64,000 nucleotides of DNA from Pedobacter puniceum (GCF_009674685.1 NZ_WKJI01000002.1:682001-746000); one strand, 5' to 3'; shown: positions 35,701 through 44,793, counted from the first letter of the stretch. Notes: a model not told the origin generated them from the sequence alone. Numbers and translations: made by a program.

Positions 35701-36844
35701 TGGGAGCAACCACTGGCACACTTACTGCCGAGTATAAGGTAACATCAGATAGCGTTTGCTCTATAGGGTTTAAAATCGTCATTTCCGGATCTCCAGGAAA
35801 TCTTAAGGTACCACTATTATTGGGGTTACAAGCTTGCGTAACTTGTAGTTGTGCCACACTAATAGGTTTAGTGCCTTTAATTACAAATGGTGTACTGCCA
35901 TAAAAAGTAATAATACTGCCTTTAGCATAAGGATTACTTAAAGTAGTGCTACCTGCCTGCGTTGTAGAACCATTAACAGAGATTTCTGTATTATCTTCAT
36001 TCACATAAACCCTGATAATATCCTGTACACCATTTTGGGCATTATAAAATGGTGCAGTTATATAATTTTTACCCCATGCAGTAACAGGAAATAACTGTTG
36101 ATAAAGATTATCCTCTGACCCCCCTAATGAGGTAGCACAAAAACCAGCTTTAGTACTTCCAGAAAAAACTGCCAAAGGCTTACAATTACCAATGGTTTTT
36201 ATTCTTACGCCTGTTACATCTTTTGTTGATTGATACTGATAAACATCACCTTTATCTAACCTAATTTGAAATGGAGCTCTGCCAAGACGAGTGTTGTTAA
36301 GAATGGTATCAACAGGTGTAATTTCTATTTGTGTGCTATCTTCAACACCAACTAAAGTAAATTGTGATACTTTTAACTCAGTTCTACTGCTGGCTACTTG
36401 CTCATAAGCCATCGCTACATACTCATTCCCTAAAGCTTTGGTGGGTAAAACTAGTGTTGCTGCAGACCTAGCATTCCTAGAAATATGAGAATATAAAACT
36501 ATAGGAACATCAGAAGTTACATGTATCCCTCGGTTTTGGTAAATAACATCAGAACCACTGATATAAGTATTGGTATAAGTATTTGGGTTGATATACACAG
36601 GAACAGCTTGATTAGCCAAAACTGTTACTGGAGGTAAATTAATACCACCTGCATTAATATTTACTACTGCATTGGTTTGCGAAGTAATAAAAAGTGTAAG
36701 CCTAGAATTTAAGCCATCAACATGCCCTGCATAAGCTACCCAAAAATCTGTCCCTTTATTAGATGAACCTTGAGCCATAACATTTCCTATGGCAGCAAAG
36801 CATAACACACTGCATAAATACAATACCAGTTTAAAATGATTCAT
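32714..36844 (-). CDS. Giant PKD-repeat surface protein with gliding-type C-terminal domain
   Basis: 1376 residues with a signal peptide (about 1-24). The N-terminal region (about 25-460) begins GSSNKGTDFWVAYAGH and resembles the IgGFc-binding domain. PKD-like repeats follow. Clear ones with W-DFGDG-type cores lie near residues 615, 698, 781 and 981, and more divergent ones near 875 and 1065. The last 85 residues (PNVFTPNGDGTNDRWEI to the end) are the gliding-motility-associated CTD (type B) used by the type IX secretion system. It is probably an adhesin or filament protein exported with help of the PorP/SprF-like protein encoded directly downstream. Confidence 0.93.
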   Translation of the reverse strand: MNHFKLVLYLCSVLCFAAIGNVMAQGSSNKGTDFWVAYAGHVDGLNSRLTLFITSQTNAVVNINAGGINLPPVTVLANQAVPVYINPNTYTNTYISGSDVIYQNRGIHVTSDVPIVLYSHISRNARSAATLVLPTKALGNEYVAMAYEQVASSRTELKVSQFTLVGVEDSTQIEITPVDTILNNTRLGRAPFQIRLDKGDVYQYQSTKDVTGVRIKTIGNCKPLAVFSGSTKAGFCATSLGGSEDNLYQQLFPVTAWGKNYITAPFYNAQNGVQDIIRVYVNEDNTEISVNGSTTQAGSTTLSNPYAKGSIITFYGSTPFVIKGTKPISVAQLQVTQACNPNNSGTLRFPGDPEMTILNPIEQTLSDVTLYSAVSVPVVAPTNIIAHYLNIILKTSDIPSLRVDGAVPAGNFVTIDSEYSYITINVTASSAVNPAHRIVCNGGFIAIAYGYGSTESYAYLAGSDLKNLNANISFFPPGSTNSTSNLCIGEDYHVQLKLPYPTNRIIWDLKNGQKRDTINPTAPSKTEIVNGVTSYFYDYQINASEINTSGMYNLKSIVLNPAPASCSAEEEILTEFEVFNPPTASFIYNNKLCPESPIAFTPISDGKGNTVNKWLWDFGDGNISTLQNPNHAYTTPGDKIVSLSVATDKGCWSAIFKDTVHIKAFPNPDFNFSSKTCVNKEIQFSDISTANAQNITSWLWNFGDGNTSTLQNPKHVFTTVGDFTVTLTVTTDNACVKAISKVIKVSPLPVVDFSTPDFCLSDALAKFINTSTIADNSNMSYAWDFGDPASGSFNTSVQKDGTHSYSAQGVYRVKLTATSLVTGCQTVLEKDFTVNGSTPVPRFNVLNDAALCINQTVVFEDLAVVDFGEITKIEWYWDYDQNPSLKFVDETPALRNAAEKRKYSYTYPIFYAPLTKQVKVRMVVYSGISCSGYTDKIITLKAVPRVNFILPSTCLPQGKAAFTNNTTINGVDDPAISYMWDFGNGNTSTQKNPIHQYSAAGNYRVILTATFNGCSKSDTLSFNVVAAIPDVNFEVINSNNLCSNQPVVFKNLSSVSFGNITKIEWFFNDFTEANNPNYYRVVSAPALGAEYSFSYPLFHNPLTKNITVKLKAYSGTCVSEKIMNITLKAIPQISFTPIPEVCQEQADFRITQAKENSGFAGSATFTGRGVSSNGMFSPSSAGPGEHQITYTFTGANGCVEVLSQNIKVNPTPIISAGENQTILIGGNTVLNAVASGEGLTYSWSPATGLSNPTILNPVANPTDDITYTLTVKSAAGCVATDDVFVKVLQKPEIPNVFTPNGDGTNDRWEIKYLDSYPSVQVNVYNRYGKVVYQSNNYSQAWDGRFNGEDLPVGAYYYIITIEERNLKYSGSVMIVR

Positions 36845-37024
36845 CTTTTTGGATAAAAATCCTTGTCTTTAAGACTCTATAATTGGCGATTTGGTTTAAG
36901 CTATTTTTTGTAATAGTACAGCAATTTAGCATAAAAAATTATTTATTTCCTAATGCCAAAATCTCTTTATAATTTAGAATTTTTTCTTGTGCTACCTTCT
37001 TAAAATTTTTATCCGAATTCCAAG

Positions 37025-39919
37025 ATGTTAAGAGTAGAAAGCGATAAACCCTGTAAATTGGTTTATTCATTAGCCAAACATGATTTTTTAGGTTTTTTAA
37101 TAGAGCCTCATGTAGTGCAATTAAATCAAAACGGTGGTTTTTCTCTTACCTACCAACGTATTTTTTCTAATACAGCTAAAGAATTTTCTTCTATTATTGA
37201 TGCAACCGATTTAAAGCTGATTAAACTACTTGAAGAGATTGAGCAGAATAACATCATTAAAAAATATTATAAAAAAACCATTAGACCTTTAGAGTTTTTT
37301 ACCAAAAATTGGGATGATAAATTTAGTGATACCGTACGCCCAAAGATAGAAAAGAAACTTACTGAGGCTTTGGCACTCATCCGAGATAAGGAAATTTACC
37401 TGATGGGTAAAGAAGGTTGGCCTGTTGAAAAGCAGTTATATTTGGCAGAAGAAGCTGCAACCATCCTTTTTCATTTTAGACGTAACGAAACTGAAACCCG
37501 CTATTTCCCAACCATCAAGTATCAGGGTTTAAGGATTGATTTTATGTTTAAAGATGCACAGGTTATCACTAACCAGCCAGCTTTGTTGCTTTTAGATAAT
37601 ATGCTTTATCATTTTGACCAAGGTTTGGAAGGAAAAAAACTACAGCCTTTTCTTAATAAAAGATATATCTCTATACCAAAATCATCAGAAACTACTTATT
37701 TCGAAAAATTTGTTGCCCCACTGATAGAAAAATACCATGTTTATGCAGAAGGCTTTACCATCAATACAGAAAAATACGATGCTAAGCCTATCCTTAAAGT
37801 GGTTTATGTGCCAGAAGGCGTATCAGAAATACAACTTTATTTTAAATATGCGGATTATGTTTTTGCCGCCGGCAGCGATAGGCAAGTAACCGTAAGGATG
37901 GAGAAAATTCATGATGATTATATCTTTCATCGTATTAAACGCTCTTTATCATGGGAGAAAAATAAGTTAGACGAGCTTTTAGCTTTAGGCCTTAAAACCA
38001 ATAGCAACCTTTTTGTGCATTTGCAAGTAGCGCATCAGCATGATGAAACCGATTTATCTTTTTCTGTTTTTGATTGGATAAGCGAGCATCACGAAGACCT
38101 TATAGCCAAAGGTTTTGAGTTTGAGCAAGATAGTAGCGCCAAGAAATATGTGATTGGTAATAGTAAAATAGATTTAGAGATTCAGGAAAAGAATGATTGG
38201 TTTGATATTAACGCTATTGTGCAATTTGGTATTTATAAAATCCCTTTTATTCAGCTTAGAAATCATATCCTTAATAAAAAAAGAGAGTTTACTTTGCCTA
38301 ATGGCGAGATTGCTATCATCCCAGAAAAATGGTTTTCGCAATATGGAAATTTGCTTTCCTTTACGGATGGTACAGACAGTTTAAGACTTAAAAAACTACA
38401 TGTGGGTTTGGTTCATGATTTTGCTAATAGCGATTTGGCTAGCGTTACCATGGATAGAAAACTGCAACGCTTAGCAGATTTTGAGTTTATTGAAGAAGTT
38501 ACCGAGCCTACAAATTTTAAAGGAACTTTAAGACCCTACCAAAAAGCTGGCTATAACTGGTTTCATTTTTTACAGAAATATAATTTTGGTGGCTGCTTGG
38601 CAGATGATATGGGCTTGGGTAAAACTGTACAAACTTTAGCTTTATTACAAAAAGCTAAAGAAGAGCAAGAAGCTTTAGGCATACATACCACTTCTTTATT
38701 AATTATGCCCACTTCTTTAATTTATAACTGGATTAACGAAGCAAAACGCTTTACACCGCAACTTAAAATTTGTACGCATACGGGCACCAACAGAGACAAA
38801 GACATCAGTATTTTTAGTCGGTACGATTTGGTGATAACCACCTATGGTATCAGTCGTCTAGATGTTGATGTGATTAAGGAGATGTATTTCAACTATATTA
38901 TTTTAGATGAAAGCCAGAACATCAAAAACCCATCATCAAAATCTTTTAAAGCGGTTAAGCAACTTAAATCAAAATATAAACTTATACTTTCTGGTACACC
39001 AGTAGAAAATACGGTTAACGATTTATGGACGCAGATGTCTTTCATAAACCCAGGTTTGCTGGGCTCGCAAACGTTTTTTCAGCAAGAGTTTGTGCAACCT
39101 ATAGAGAAAAAGAAAGACGAGGAAAAGGCACAAAAGCTTCAGGTTTTGATAAAACCTTTTGTGATGCGCCGTACCAAAGAGCAAGTAGCTACAGAGCTCC
39201 CACCAAAAACAGAAAGTTTGTTTTATAGCGAAATGACTGCGGAACAGGCCGATTTTTATGAGAAAACCAAATCAGAATACCGTAACGAGCTGATGAAATC
39301 TTTAGAAGATGGTACTTTCTCTAAATCGCCTATTCAAATTTTACAAGGTCTTACTAAACTAAGGCAAATTGCTAATCACCCGGCTTTGGTAGATACTGAT
39401 TACGAAGGAGAATCAAGTAAGTTTAAAGATGTTATCCATAAATTAAACAGTGTTGTAGAAGCTGGCCATAAAGTATTGGTGTTCTCGCAATTTGTAAAAC
39501 AACTAGAACTTTATAAGCAATATTTTGATGATAAAAAGGTGAAATACTCTTATTTAGATGGTTCTACCGCAAACCGCGGAAAAGTGGTAGAAGAATTTAA
39601 GCAAGACCAAGACATCCAAATATTCTTAATTTCTATAAAAGCTGGTGGCGTTGGTTTAAACTTAACCGAGGCTGATTATGTTTTTATCCTAGACCCTTGG
39701 TGGAACCCCGCTGTAGAGCAACAAGCCATAGACCGTACACACCGTATTGGACAAACCAAGAATGTTTTCATCTATAAATTTATTACCAGAAATACGGTAG
39801 AAGAGAAAATTGTGGCTTTACAAAACCGAAAACTAACTGTAGCCCAATCTTTAATTACTACAGAAGAAAGCTTCATTAAATCTTTATCAGAAGAGGATAT
39901 TAAAGAAATTGTAGGATAA
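37025..39919 (+). CDS. SNF2-family DEAD/DEAH-box helicase
   Basis: 964 residues. The N-terminal 490 residues are a family-specific region without clear motifs. The SNF2 ATPase follows with motif I DDMGLGKTVQT (about residue 529), motif II DESQ (about 627) instead of the more common DEAH/DEAQ, and SGTPVENTVNDLW. The C-terminal helicase lobe has VFSQFVKQLELY, IKAGGVGLNLTEAD and DPWWNPAVEQQAIDRTHRIG (about 889-908). Bacterial SNF2 proteins act on DNA- or RNA polymerase-bound complexes (RapA-like). The gene is monocistronic and followed by a repeat-rich gap. Confidence 0.93.
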   Translation: MLRVESDKPCKLVYSLAKHDFLGFLIEPHVVQLNQNGGFSLTYQRIFSNTAKEFSSIIDATDLKLIKLLEEIEQNNIIKKYYKKTIRPLEFFTKNWDDKFSDTVRPKIEKKLTEALALIRDKEIYLMGKEGWPVEKQLYLAEEAATILFHFRRNETETRYFPTIKYQGLRIDFMFKDAQVITNQPALLLLDNMLYHFDQGLEGKKLQPFLNKRYISIPKSSETTYFEKFVAPLIEKYHVYAEGFTINTEKYDAKPILKVVYVPEGVSEIQLYFKYADYVFAAGSDRQVTVRMEKIHDDYIFHRIKRSLSWEKNKLDELLALGLKTNSNLFVHLQVAHQHDETDLSFSVFDWISEHHEDLIAKGFEFEQDSSAKKYVIGNSKIDLEIQEKNDWFDINAIVQFGIYKIPFIQLRNHILNKKREFTLPNGEIAIIPEKWFSQYGNLLSFTDGTDSLRLKKLHVGLVHDFANSDLASVTMDRKLQRLADFEFIEEVTEPTNFKGTLRPYQKAGYNWFHFLQKYNFGGCLADDMGLGKTVQTLALLQKAKEEQEALGIHTTSLLIMPTSLIYNWINEAKRFTPQLKICTHTGTNRDKDISIFSRYDLVITTYGISRLDVDVIKEMYFNYIILDESQNIKNPSSKSFKAVKQLKSKYKLILSGTPVENTVNDLWTQMSFINPGLLGSQTFFQQEFVQPIEKKKDEEKAQKLQVLIKPFVMRRTKEQVATELPPKTESLFYSEMTAEQADFYEKTKSEYRNELMKSLEDGTFSKSPIQILQGLTKLRQIANHPALVDTDYEGESSKFKDVIHKLNSVVEAGHKVLVFSQFVKQLELYKQYFDDKKVKYSYLDGSTANRGKVVEEFKQDQDIQIFLISIKAGGVGLNLTEADYVFILDPWWNPAVEQQAIDRTHRIGQTKNVFIYKFITRNTVEEKIVALQNRKLTVAQSLITTEESFIKSLSEEDIKEIVG

Positions 39920-40025
39920 TAAAAAAGCAGCTGTTTTAAAGTCATATTTGTCAAATTAAGGTCTAATAACGAGCTGTCACAGGCAAGTATTAATATGACA
40001 TTTTTAGGTAATTCGATAGTTGAGC

Positions 40026-40345
40026 CTAAGCACAAACAACCGTTTATGCTCAATTCCGCCTTGGCGGTTGCGGCATCTACAGAATTAGCCTTAGCAGAAC
40101 CTTTAGAAGCAAGCGGCGCAGCGGAGAGTTTTTGGTTACTTTTTGCGGAAACATGCAAAGCATTCATGAAGGCCAAAACATAAAACTAATACTTTGAATA
40201 AAAGTAACTTGACATGGCCGGTCAAGAGGCCGGAAAGCTTGAGCGTGAATGCTTGATTCTTAAATATTTGTAAATAATACAAATGTTAGCAGAGTCGGTT
40301 TCGACTCTGCTAAGTCTGAAACAAAGTGTTGATTTGACACTGCCT
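40026..40345 (+). repeat. Repeat-rich intergenic element (copy A of interspersed repeat)
   Basis: This part of the 451-base gap 39920-40370 is richer in GC than its surroundings and full of inverted repeats. GTTACTTTT (40135-40143) matches AAAAGTAAC (40200-40208). A CCGCC-TT-GGCGG hairpin lies near 40060. A perfect 12-base stem TTAGCAGAGTCG / CGACTCTGCTAA occupies 40286-40313. The segment 40200-40243 reads AAAAGT-N9-TGGCCG-N5-GAGGCCGGAAAGC-TTGAG and recurs with the same spacing at 58158-58202. Open frames on both strands across it have low-complexity composition and are not credible genes. It separates the convergent helicase and DUF4350-like genes. Confidence 0.7.
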
Positions 40346-40370
40346 CTTTAAAAATCCTTATAGGCTAATT

Positions 40371-41159
40371 TTAGTCTAACAACAACCAAGTTGTTAACTC
40401 TTGTGCAGCTTTATTATTCTCAAAAACGATGGTATTTCCTTTATAAGTGTTTAGAATATCGTTATCAATATATTCATTATAAATCCAAGGGTCTCCGGCG
40501 GCAAATACCTTACCTTTTCCATATCTGGCAGTTGCCATTATTACATCGCCTTTATCTGTAATTAAAGCTTTTGCGTTTTTGCTTACGCTGATGGTTGATA
40601 TCCCTTTAAGGAATAAATTCTTAGCTGTTTTAAAAATTTCATTACCATCTTCTGGCACAATTAAGCCTACAGATAAATCTTTTTCTACAGCATTCCTTAT
40701 CTTATCATTAAAATGGATACCAAAGATATTGGCTAGTTTATTAAAATGTGGAAGTTCGCAGTTGATAGAATCATTAGCTAATAAAACTAAAGTACCGCCA
40801 GCTTTAACCCATTTTTTTATTGTTTTTACGGCATCTTTATCAACAAAATTAGGTTTTGCTGTTTCCTTTTTAGTGTCAGGGTCTGTAATAATATAAACAT
40901 CAGTACCAGCTAAATTTGCTGTAGTTGGCGCAACAGTTAAACTCTTAAGAACAGCACCTTGTTGCTTAAACATTTCTCCCCATTTAGAGTAGCCTGTCAT
41001 TGCTTTATCTTCCCAGGTATAATGAAAACGATTGGTTTTACCCTCTTTAGTTTGGTATTCATTATTATAAAAATAATCTAAAGTAACGGTTTTCTTATCT
41101 TGAGCTGTAACGGTAATTGCTAAAAAAGCAAATGAAAAGGCTAAAATGATTTTATTCAT
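40371..41159 (-). CDS. Exported DUF4350-like protein (glutamine-amidotransferase fold)
   Basis: 262 residues with a signal peptide ending near VTAQ (residue 19). The body resembles the GATase1-like domain found at the C-terminus of some rhamnogalacturonyl hydrolases of Bacteroidota, with FHYTWEDKAMTGYSKWGEMF, VYIITDPDTKKE, KWVKAGGTLVLLANDS and a final ARYGKGKVFAAGDPWIYNEY. No catalytic Cys-His-Glu triad is evident, so a binding role is more likely than amidotransferase activity. It ends the gldH-side transcript, 10 bases after gldH. Confidence 0.65.
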   Translation of the reverse strand: MNKIILAFSFAFLAITVTAQDKKTVTLDYFYNNEYQTKEGKTNRFHYTWEDKAMTGYSKWGEMFKQQGAVLKSLTVAPTTANLAGTDVYIITDPDTKKETAKPNFVDKDAVKTIKKWVKAGGTLVLLANDSINCELPHFNKLANIFGIHFNDKIRNAVEKDLSVGLIVPEDGNEIFKTAKNLFLKGISTISVSKNAKALITDKGDVIMATARYGKGKVFAAGDPWIYNEYIDNDILNTYKGNTIVFENNKAAQELTTWLLLD

Positions 41160-41169
41160 GATGGATTTT

Positions 41170-41637
41170 TTAATGTGCAGGTTCTATTCTTAAGCCAATA
41201 TCAGAAACGGCTTTTAACGGGTTGTCTCTCATGTTTTGCTCTATAACAAAACTGTATTTCCCCTTTTTAGGGAAACGATAATTTTCTTTAAAAATAAGCT
41301 GATAAGTATATAAATTACCAGAGCCTTTACCTAGCCACTCGCCATCTGGTTTAGCTAGTTGAAACTCTTCTCTTTGAACGGTTTTTTTATTGTCCGGATC
41401 TGTAAAACTTACCCTTACCCATACATTGGTGTATTTATAATCATCAGTATGCCTAAAATTAATATAAATATGATAGGGCATATTAATATCCTGAATATCA
41501 ACTTGGGCTCTTAAAGGTTTATCGTAAGACCAATTTCCGTTTTTGGTAGCTTCAAAAGTATCAATAATAGCATTGTCTGTGCAAGCTTGCATAAACAATG
41601 CTAAAAGTATGATAAGGCCTTTTAAACTATTTCTCAT
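41170..41637 (-). CDS. gldH: Gliding motility lipoprotein GldH
   Basis: 155 residues, the family's usual length. The signal peptide ends in a lipobox (LFMQAC, Cys19). Characteristic parts are ATKNGNWSYDKPL near the start, MPYHIYINFRHTDDYKYTNV in the middle and GKYSFVIEQNMRDNPLKAVS near the end. GldH is needed for gliding in Flavobacterium johnsoniae, but homologues occur in non-gliding Bacteroidota, so motility is not implied. Its ATG overlaps the stop of the PSP1 gene by 4 bases. Confidence 0.92.
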   Translation of the reverse strand: MRNSLKGLIILLALFMQACTDNAIIDTFEATKNGNWSYDKPLRAQVDIQDINMPYHIYINFRHTDDYKYTNVWVRVSFTDPDNKKTVQREEFQLAKPDGEWLGKGSGNLYTYQLIFKENYRFPKKGKYSFVIEQNMRDNPLKAVSDIGLRIEPAH

Positions 41638-43007
41638 CCTTGTTGGTCTGGCTTTTTATCTTGATTAGGATTTCTCCTTTTTTTAAACTTATTCTTTTTA
41701 GGTCTATTTTCTCCAACAGCTCCTGGCTCTTGTGGCTTATTAGGCTGTGCTTGCTGCGGCCTAGCTTGCTGTGGTGATGCTGGTGTGTTTTGCTTTACTT
41801 GAGCTTGTGGATTTTGCTGATTATTATTTCTATTATCAGGACCACCATTTTGGTTTCTGTTTTTTGATTTGTTACGATTATTCTTCTTTCTATTTCTAGA
41901 TTTTTCGTCTAACCTGGTTAAGCTATCTTGCCCAACAACGTTTTCATAATCAAAAGATTTTTCGGTTTTAACCAATTCTTCTAAAGCCGCTGCATGGTCT
42001 TTTAAATCATCAGGTTTTAAACCTTTTTTATTCATTTCCTGAATTTCCTTAACCCTATCAATCTCTAAAGGAATCCAAGTATTATCTTCACCAAAATAGC
42101 TAAACCACATCAGTTTTTTAAAGATATCGGTTTTTTGCAAACGGGCTTCGCCTTTTTCTGTACGTAATTTTTCTACATTATCTGGGATATGCTTTAAAGC
42201 ATCCATGTAAGAATCTAGCTCGTAGTTAAGGCAACATTTTAGTTTGCCGCACTGCCCCGCCAGTTTTAACGTGTTTAAAGATAAGTTTTGATAACGAGCT
42301 GCAGCTGTAGAAACAGTTTTAAAATCTGTTAACCAGGTAGAGCAGCATAGTTCTCTTCCGCATGAGCCTATACCGCCTAATCTGCTGGCTTCTTGGCGCA
42401 TACCAATTTGACGCATTTCTATTCTTACCCTAAAAGATTCTGCTAGCTTTTTAATCAGCTCTCTAAAATCTACCCTGCCATCGGCAGTGTAAAAGAAAGT
42501 AGCCTTAGATTTATCTCCTTGATATTCTACATCAGAAAGTTTCATGGCTAAGCCCAATTCTAAAGCAATAGTTCTTGCTTTGTGCATGGTTTCATACTCA
42601 CGCTCTTTTGCGCTTTTCCATTTATCTACATCTTGTGGTGTAGCTTTTCTTAAGATTTTTAAAGGTGCTTTTTCTTCGGTAACCCTTTTTCGGTTCATTT
42701 GTATTCTTACCAATTCTCCGGTAAGAGTAACATGGCCAATATCATAGCCTCCGGTGCTAGTTTCTACCGCTACCAGTTCACCCGCTTCTAGATAAATATT
42801 TTCATCATTACGATAAAAATCCTTTCTAGAACCTTTAAATCTTACTTCTACGTAGTTAAAAGGCTTATATGAAGATGGCATGTCCATGTCGGCCAGCCAA
42901 TCGTAAACATCTAATTTGCTGCAACCCCCGTCTGTTAAACAAGAGCCATTACTTTTGCAGCCTGCAGGCGTACATCCTCCGCCTGAAGAGCAACTTCCAC
43001 ATCCCAT
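41634..43007 (-). CDS. ricT: PSP1-domain protein (RicT/YaaT family)
   Basis: 457 residues. A Cys-rich start (ten residues of MGCGSCSSGG and several more Cys up to about 29) precedes the PSP1 domain (about 85-300) with the signature IGSCGRELCCSTWL and GQCGKLKCCLNYEL. The last 100 residues are Lys-, Asn-, Gln- and Pro-rich and probably disordered. In Bacillus the homologue is part of an Fe-S complex acting on RNA processing and phosphorelay. The Cys motifs here fit metal binding. It lies between holB and gldH with 3- and minus-4-base junctions. Confidence 0.9.
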   Translation of the reverse strand: MGCGSCSSGGGCTPAGCKSNGSCLTDGGCSKLDVYDWLADMDMPSSYKPFNYVEVRFKGSRKDFYRNDENIYLEAGELVAVETSTGGYDIGHVTLTGELVRIQMNRKRVTEEKAPLKILRKATPQDVDKWKSAKEREYETMHKARTIALELGLAMKLSDVEYQGDKSKATFFYTADGRVDFRELIKKLAESFRVRIEMRQIGMRQEASRLGGIGSCGRELCCSTWLTDFKTVSTAAARYQNLSLNTLKLAGQCGKLKCCLNYELDSYMDALKHIPDNVEKLRTEKGEARLQKTDIFKKLMWFSYFGEDNTWIPLEIDRVKEIQEMNKKGLKPDDLKDHAAALEELVKTEKSFDYENVVGQDSLTRLDEKSRNRKKNNRNKSKNRNQNGGPDNRNNNQQNPQAQVKQNTPASPQQARPQQAQPNKPQEPGAVGENRPKKNKFKKRRNPNQDKKPDQQG

Positions 43008-43010
43008 AAT

Positions 43011-44156
43011 TTATAATATATATTGAGTCCCCGTAGGGAGCGTATTAAACTTTAAAATTTTAACTAAATTCAAAGATACATCTAAAAATAATATCTTCGG
43101 ATTTGCATTTCTTTCTATATGATAATGAGCTTTTTCTAACTCGTTTGCAATGGCTTCTGCCTTTGCTAGGTTTAAAATTTTTGAAAAATTACTAATAAAT
43201 TCTAATTCTTTTGCAGATAAATGTATTAAACCTGGTGTTTCTGCCAAAAACAGCATGCATTCTCGTATTAAATTAATGCCATAACGCAGCAAATTCTTCT
43301 GATTCTCTCGGCCCATCTTAGAAAAATCATCATCAACAAAAGCAACCAATTTTAAACCTTGGTTACCATAGCAAGCCCTTAACCAATTGCTCAATAAATC
43401 ATGATAATCATTCTCCTCATGTGTCATGAAGGTTAACGCTGCTTGCAAGTTTCCATTGCTTAAGTAAGCAAGCTGCATGGCTTTTTCCTCGCTTAACTGA
43501 TGCTTTTCTACTAAAAATTTACAAACATCTGTATTGCTTTGCTTTGGTATCTTAACAATTTGCGTTCTTGATATAATGGTATTTAAAATTTGCTCTTGAT
43601 TTTGGGCTACCAACAAAAACAAGGTTTTTTGTGCAGGCTCTTCAATAATCTTGAGTAAAGCATTACCTTCTTTCTCCAGATACTCGGGCAGCCACATAAT
43701 TAAAACCTTATACTCGGCCTCAAAAGGCTTTAAACTTAACTTTTGGATGATGCTGTGGCACTCGGCAATATTAATATTGGCTTGTTTATTATCTGCACTT
43801 AAATGGTTACGCCATTCATCTAATCCCAAATAAGGGTTTTGCAAAAAGCTAGCTCGCCACTCTTCCACAAAAGTAAGGGCAGTATCTTCTTTATGCTTTG
43901 CAAAAAACGGATAAGAAAAATGTAAATCTGGGTGAACCAGCTTCTGATACTTTCTACATGATGAACATTCACCACAAGAATCGTTTTCTGAAGGCTGCTC
44001 ACAACAAATATATTGCGCATAAGCAACTGCCAAAGCCAAACTACCAGAGCCTTCTGGGCCTAAAAATAATTGAGCATGACTTATCCTGCCATCTTTAACT
44101 GTTTTAATCAGATGAGCCTTAACTGTTTCTTGTCCTACAATATCTTTAAACTGCAT
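43011..44156 (-). CDS. holB: DNA polymerase III subunit delta prime
   Basis: 381 residues. The AAA+ N-terminus has SHAQLFLGPEGSGSLA, a P-loop in which the usual Lys is Ser, as expected for the non-ATPase delta prime subunit. A four-Cys zinc module (CCEQPSENDSCGECSSC) follows, then PDLHFSYP and the sensor/SRC-like SRTQIVKIPK. It is part of the clamp loader. It is the first gene of the holB-ricT-gldH transcript and starts in a short gap of low-complexity repeats. Confidence 0.92.
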   Translation of the reverse strand: MQFKDIVGQETVKAHLIKTVKDGRISHAQLFLGPEGSGSLALAVAYAQYICCEQPSENDSCGECSSCRKYQKLVHPDLHFSYPFFAKHKEDTALTFVEEWRASFLQNPYLGLDEWRNHLSADNKQANINIAECHSIIQKLSLKPFEAEYKVLIMWLPEYLEKEGNALLKIIEEPAQKTLFLLVAQNQEQILNTIISRTQIVKIPKQSNTDVCKFLVEKHQLSEEKAMQLAYLSNGNLQAALTFMTHEENDYHDLLSNWLRACYGNQGLKLVAFVDDDFSKMGRENQKNLLRYGINLIRECMLFLAETPGLIHLSAKELEFISNFSKILNLAKAEAIANELEKAHYHIERNANPKILFLDVSLNLVKILKFNTLPTGTQYIL

Positions 44157-44160
44157 TGCT

Positions 44161-44370
44161 GCAAAATAAGAAATTGGTAAGAAGTATAAAGTATAAAGTT
44201 TAAAGAAGAGGGTAAAAAGTATAAAGTACTGAGTAGAAAGACCCTAATATCAGGTATTAAAGATCTCAATTTAAAAATAGAACTAACCTTCGAAATCATT
44301 ACTTAAGATAAAGTATTTTGAAATGTGCTAAGAAGTCTTGATACTTGATACTAAATACTCAAATACTTTA
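44161..44370. repeat. Degenerate AGTATAAAGT / GATACTAAATAC tandem repeats
   Basis: The gap between holB and ruvX contains several near-identical short units: AGTATAAAGTATAAAGTTTAAAG near 44178 and AGTATAAAGTACTGAG near 44218. TTGATACTTGATACTAAATACTCAAATAC near 44339 is given here as overlapping pieces CTTGATACTTGATACT and ACTAAATACTCAAATAC. They look like slippage-generated repeats and may include both promoters of this divergent pair. No gene is present. Confidence 0.5.
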
Positions 44371-44373
44371 GGA

Positions 44374-44793
44374 ATGGCAAGATTAATGGCTTTTGATTAT
44401 GGAAGTAAACGTTTAGGAATAGCCGTTACAGACCCCATGCAAATGATTGCTAATGGCTTAACTACCATACATCCTAAAGATATCATCAGCTTTTTAAAAA
44501 CTTATTTACAAACCGAGCAGGTAGAGTCTTTTATTGTTGGCCAACCCAAACAAATGGATGGTAGTGCATCGCAATCTGCACCATTGGTTAATGCTTTTGT
44601 AAACCTCTTGAAAAAGAATTTTCCTGATATTAAGGTAGTCATGGTAGATGAGCGCTTTACCTCTAAAATGGCTTCGGCTGTAATTGCCCAAAGTGGTATG
44701 AGTAAAAAAGCTAAACATAACAAAGCTTTGGTTGATACCATTTCTGCTACCATTATTTTGCAGTCTTATATGGAACAGCAATCTCTTTTTTAA
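44374..44793 (+). CDS. ruvX: Putative Holliday junction resolvase RuvX (YqgF)
   Basis: 139 residues from the ATG at 44374, which gives the family start MARLMAFDYGSKRLGIAVTD. A TTG at 44338 would add 12 residues derived from the repeat tract. The RNase H-fold acidic residues are seen in FDYG, in VDERFTS and in ALVDTISATIIL. The family is tied to Holliday junction resolution and to 16S rRNA 5'-end processing. It is the first gene of a plus-strand run with the methyltransferase gene 57 bases downstream. Confidence 0.9.
   Translation: MARLMAFDYGSKRLGIAVTDPMQMIANGLTTIHPKDIISFLKTYLQTEQVESFIVGQPKQMDGSASQSAPLVNAFVNLLKKNFPDIKVVMVDERFTSKMASAVIAQSGMSKKAKHNKALVDTISATIILQSYMEQQSLF

Noticed and set aside
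39772-40183. Open frames on both strands between the helicase and the DUF4350-like gene (134 and 62 residues)
   Set aside because: They overlap the helicase end or the hairpin-rich repeat region, have Ala/Ser-rich low-complexity composition and no domain, and look like by-products of the repeat.
41634-43007. Gln/Asn/Pro-rich tail of the PSP1 protein as a frameshifted neighbour
   Set aside because: The tail is continuous in frame and typical of Bacteroidota RicT-like proteins; gldH starts in a normal overlap.
43011-44156. Broken P-loop in holB as a sign of a pseudogene
   Set aside because: Loss of the P-loop Lys is normal for the delta prime subunit, and the frame and zinc Cys are intact.
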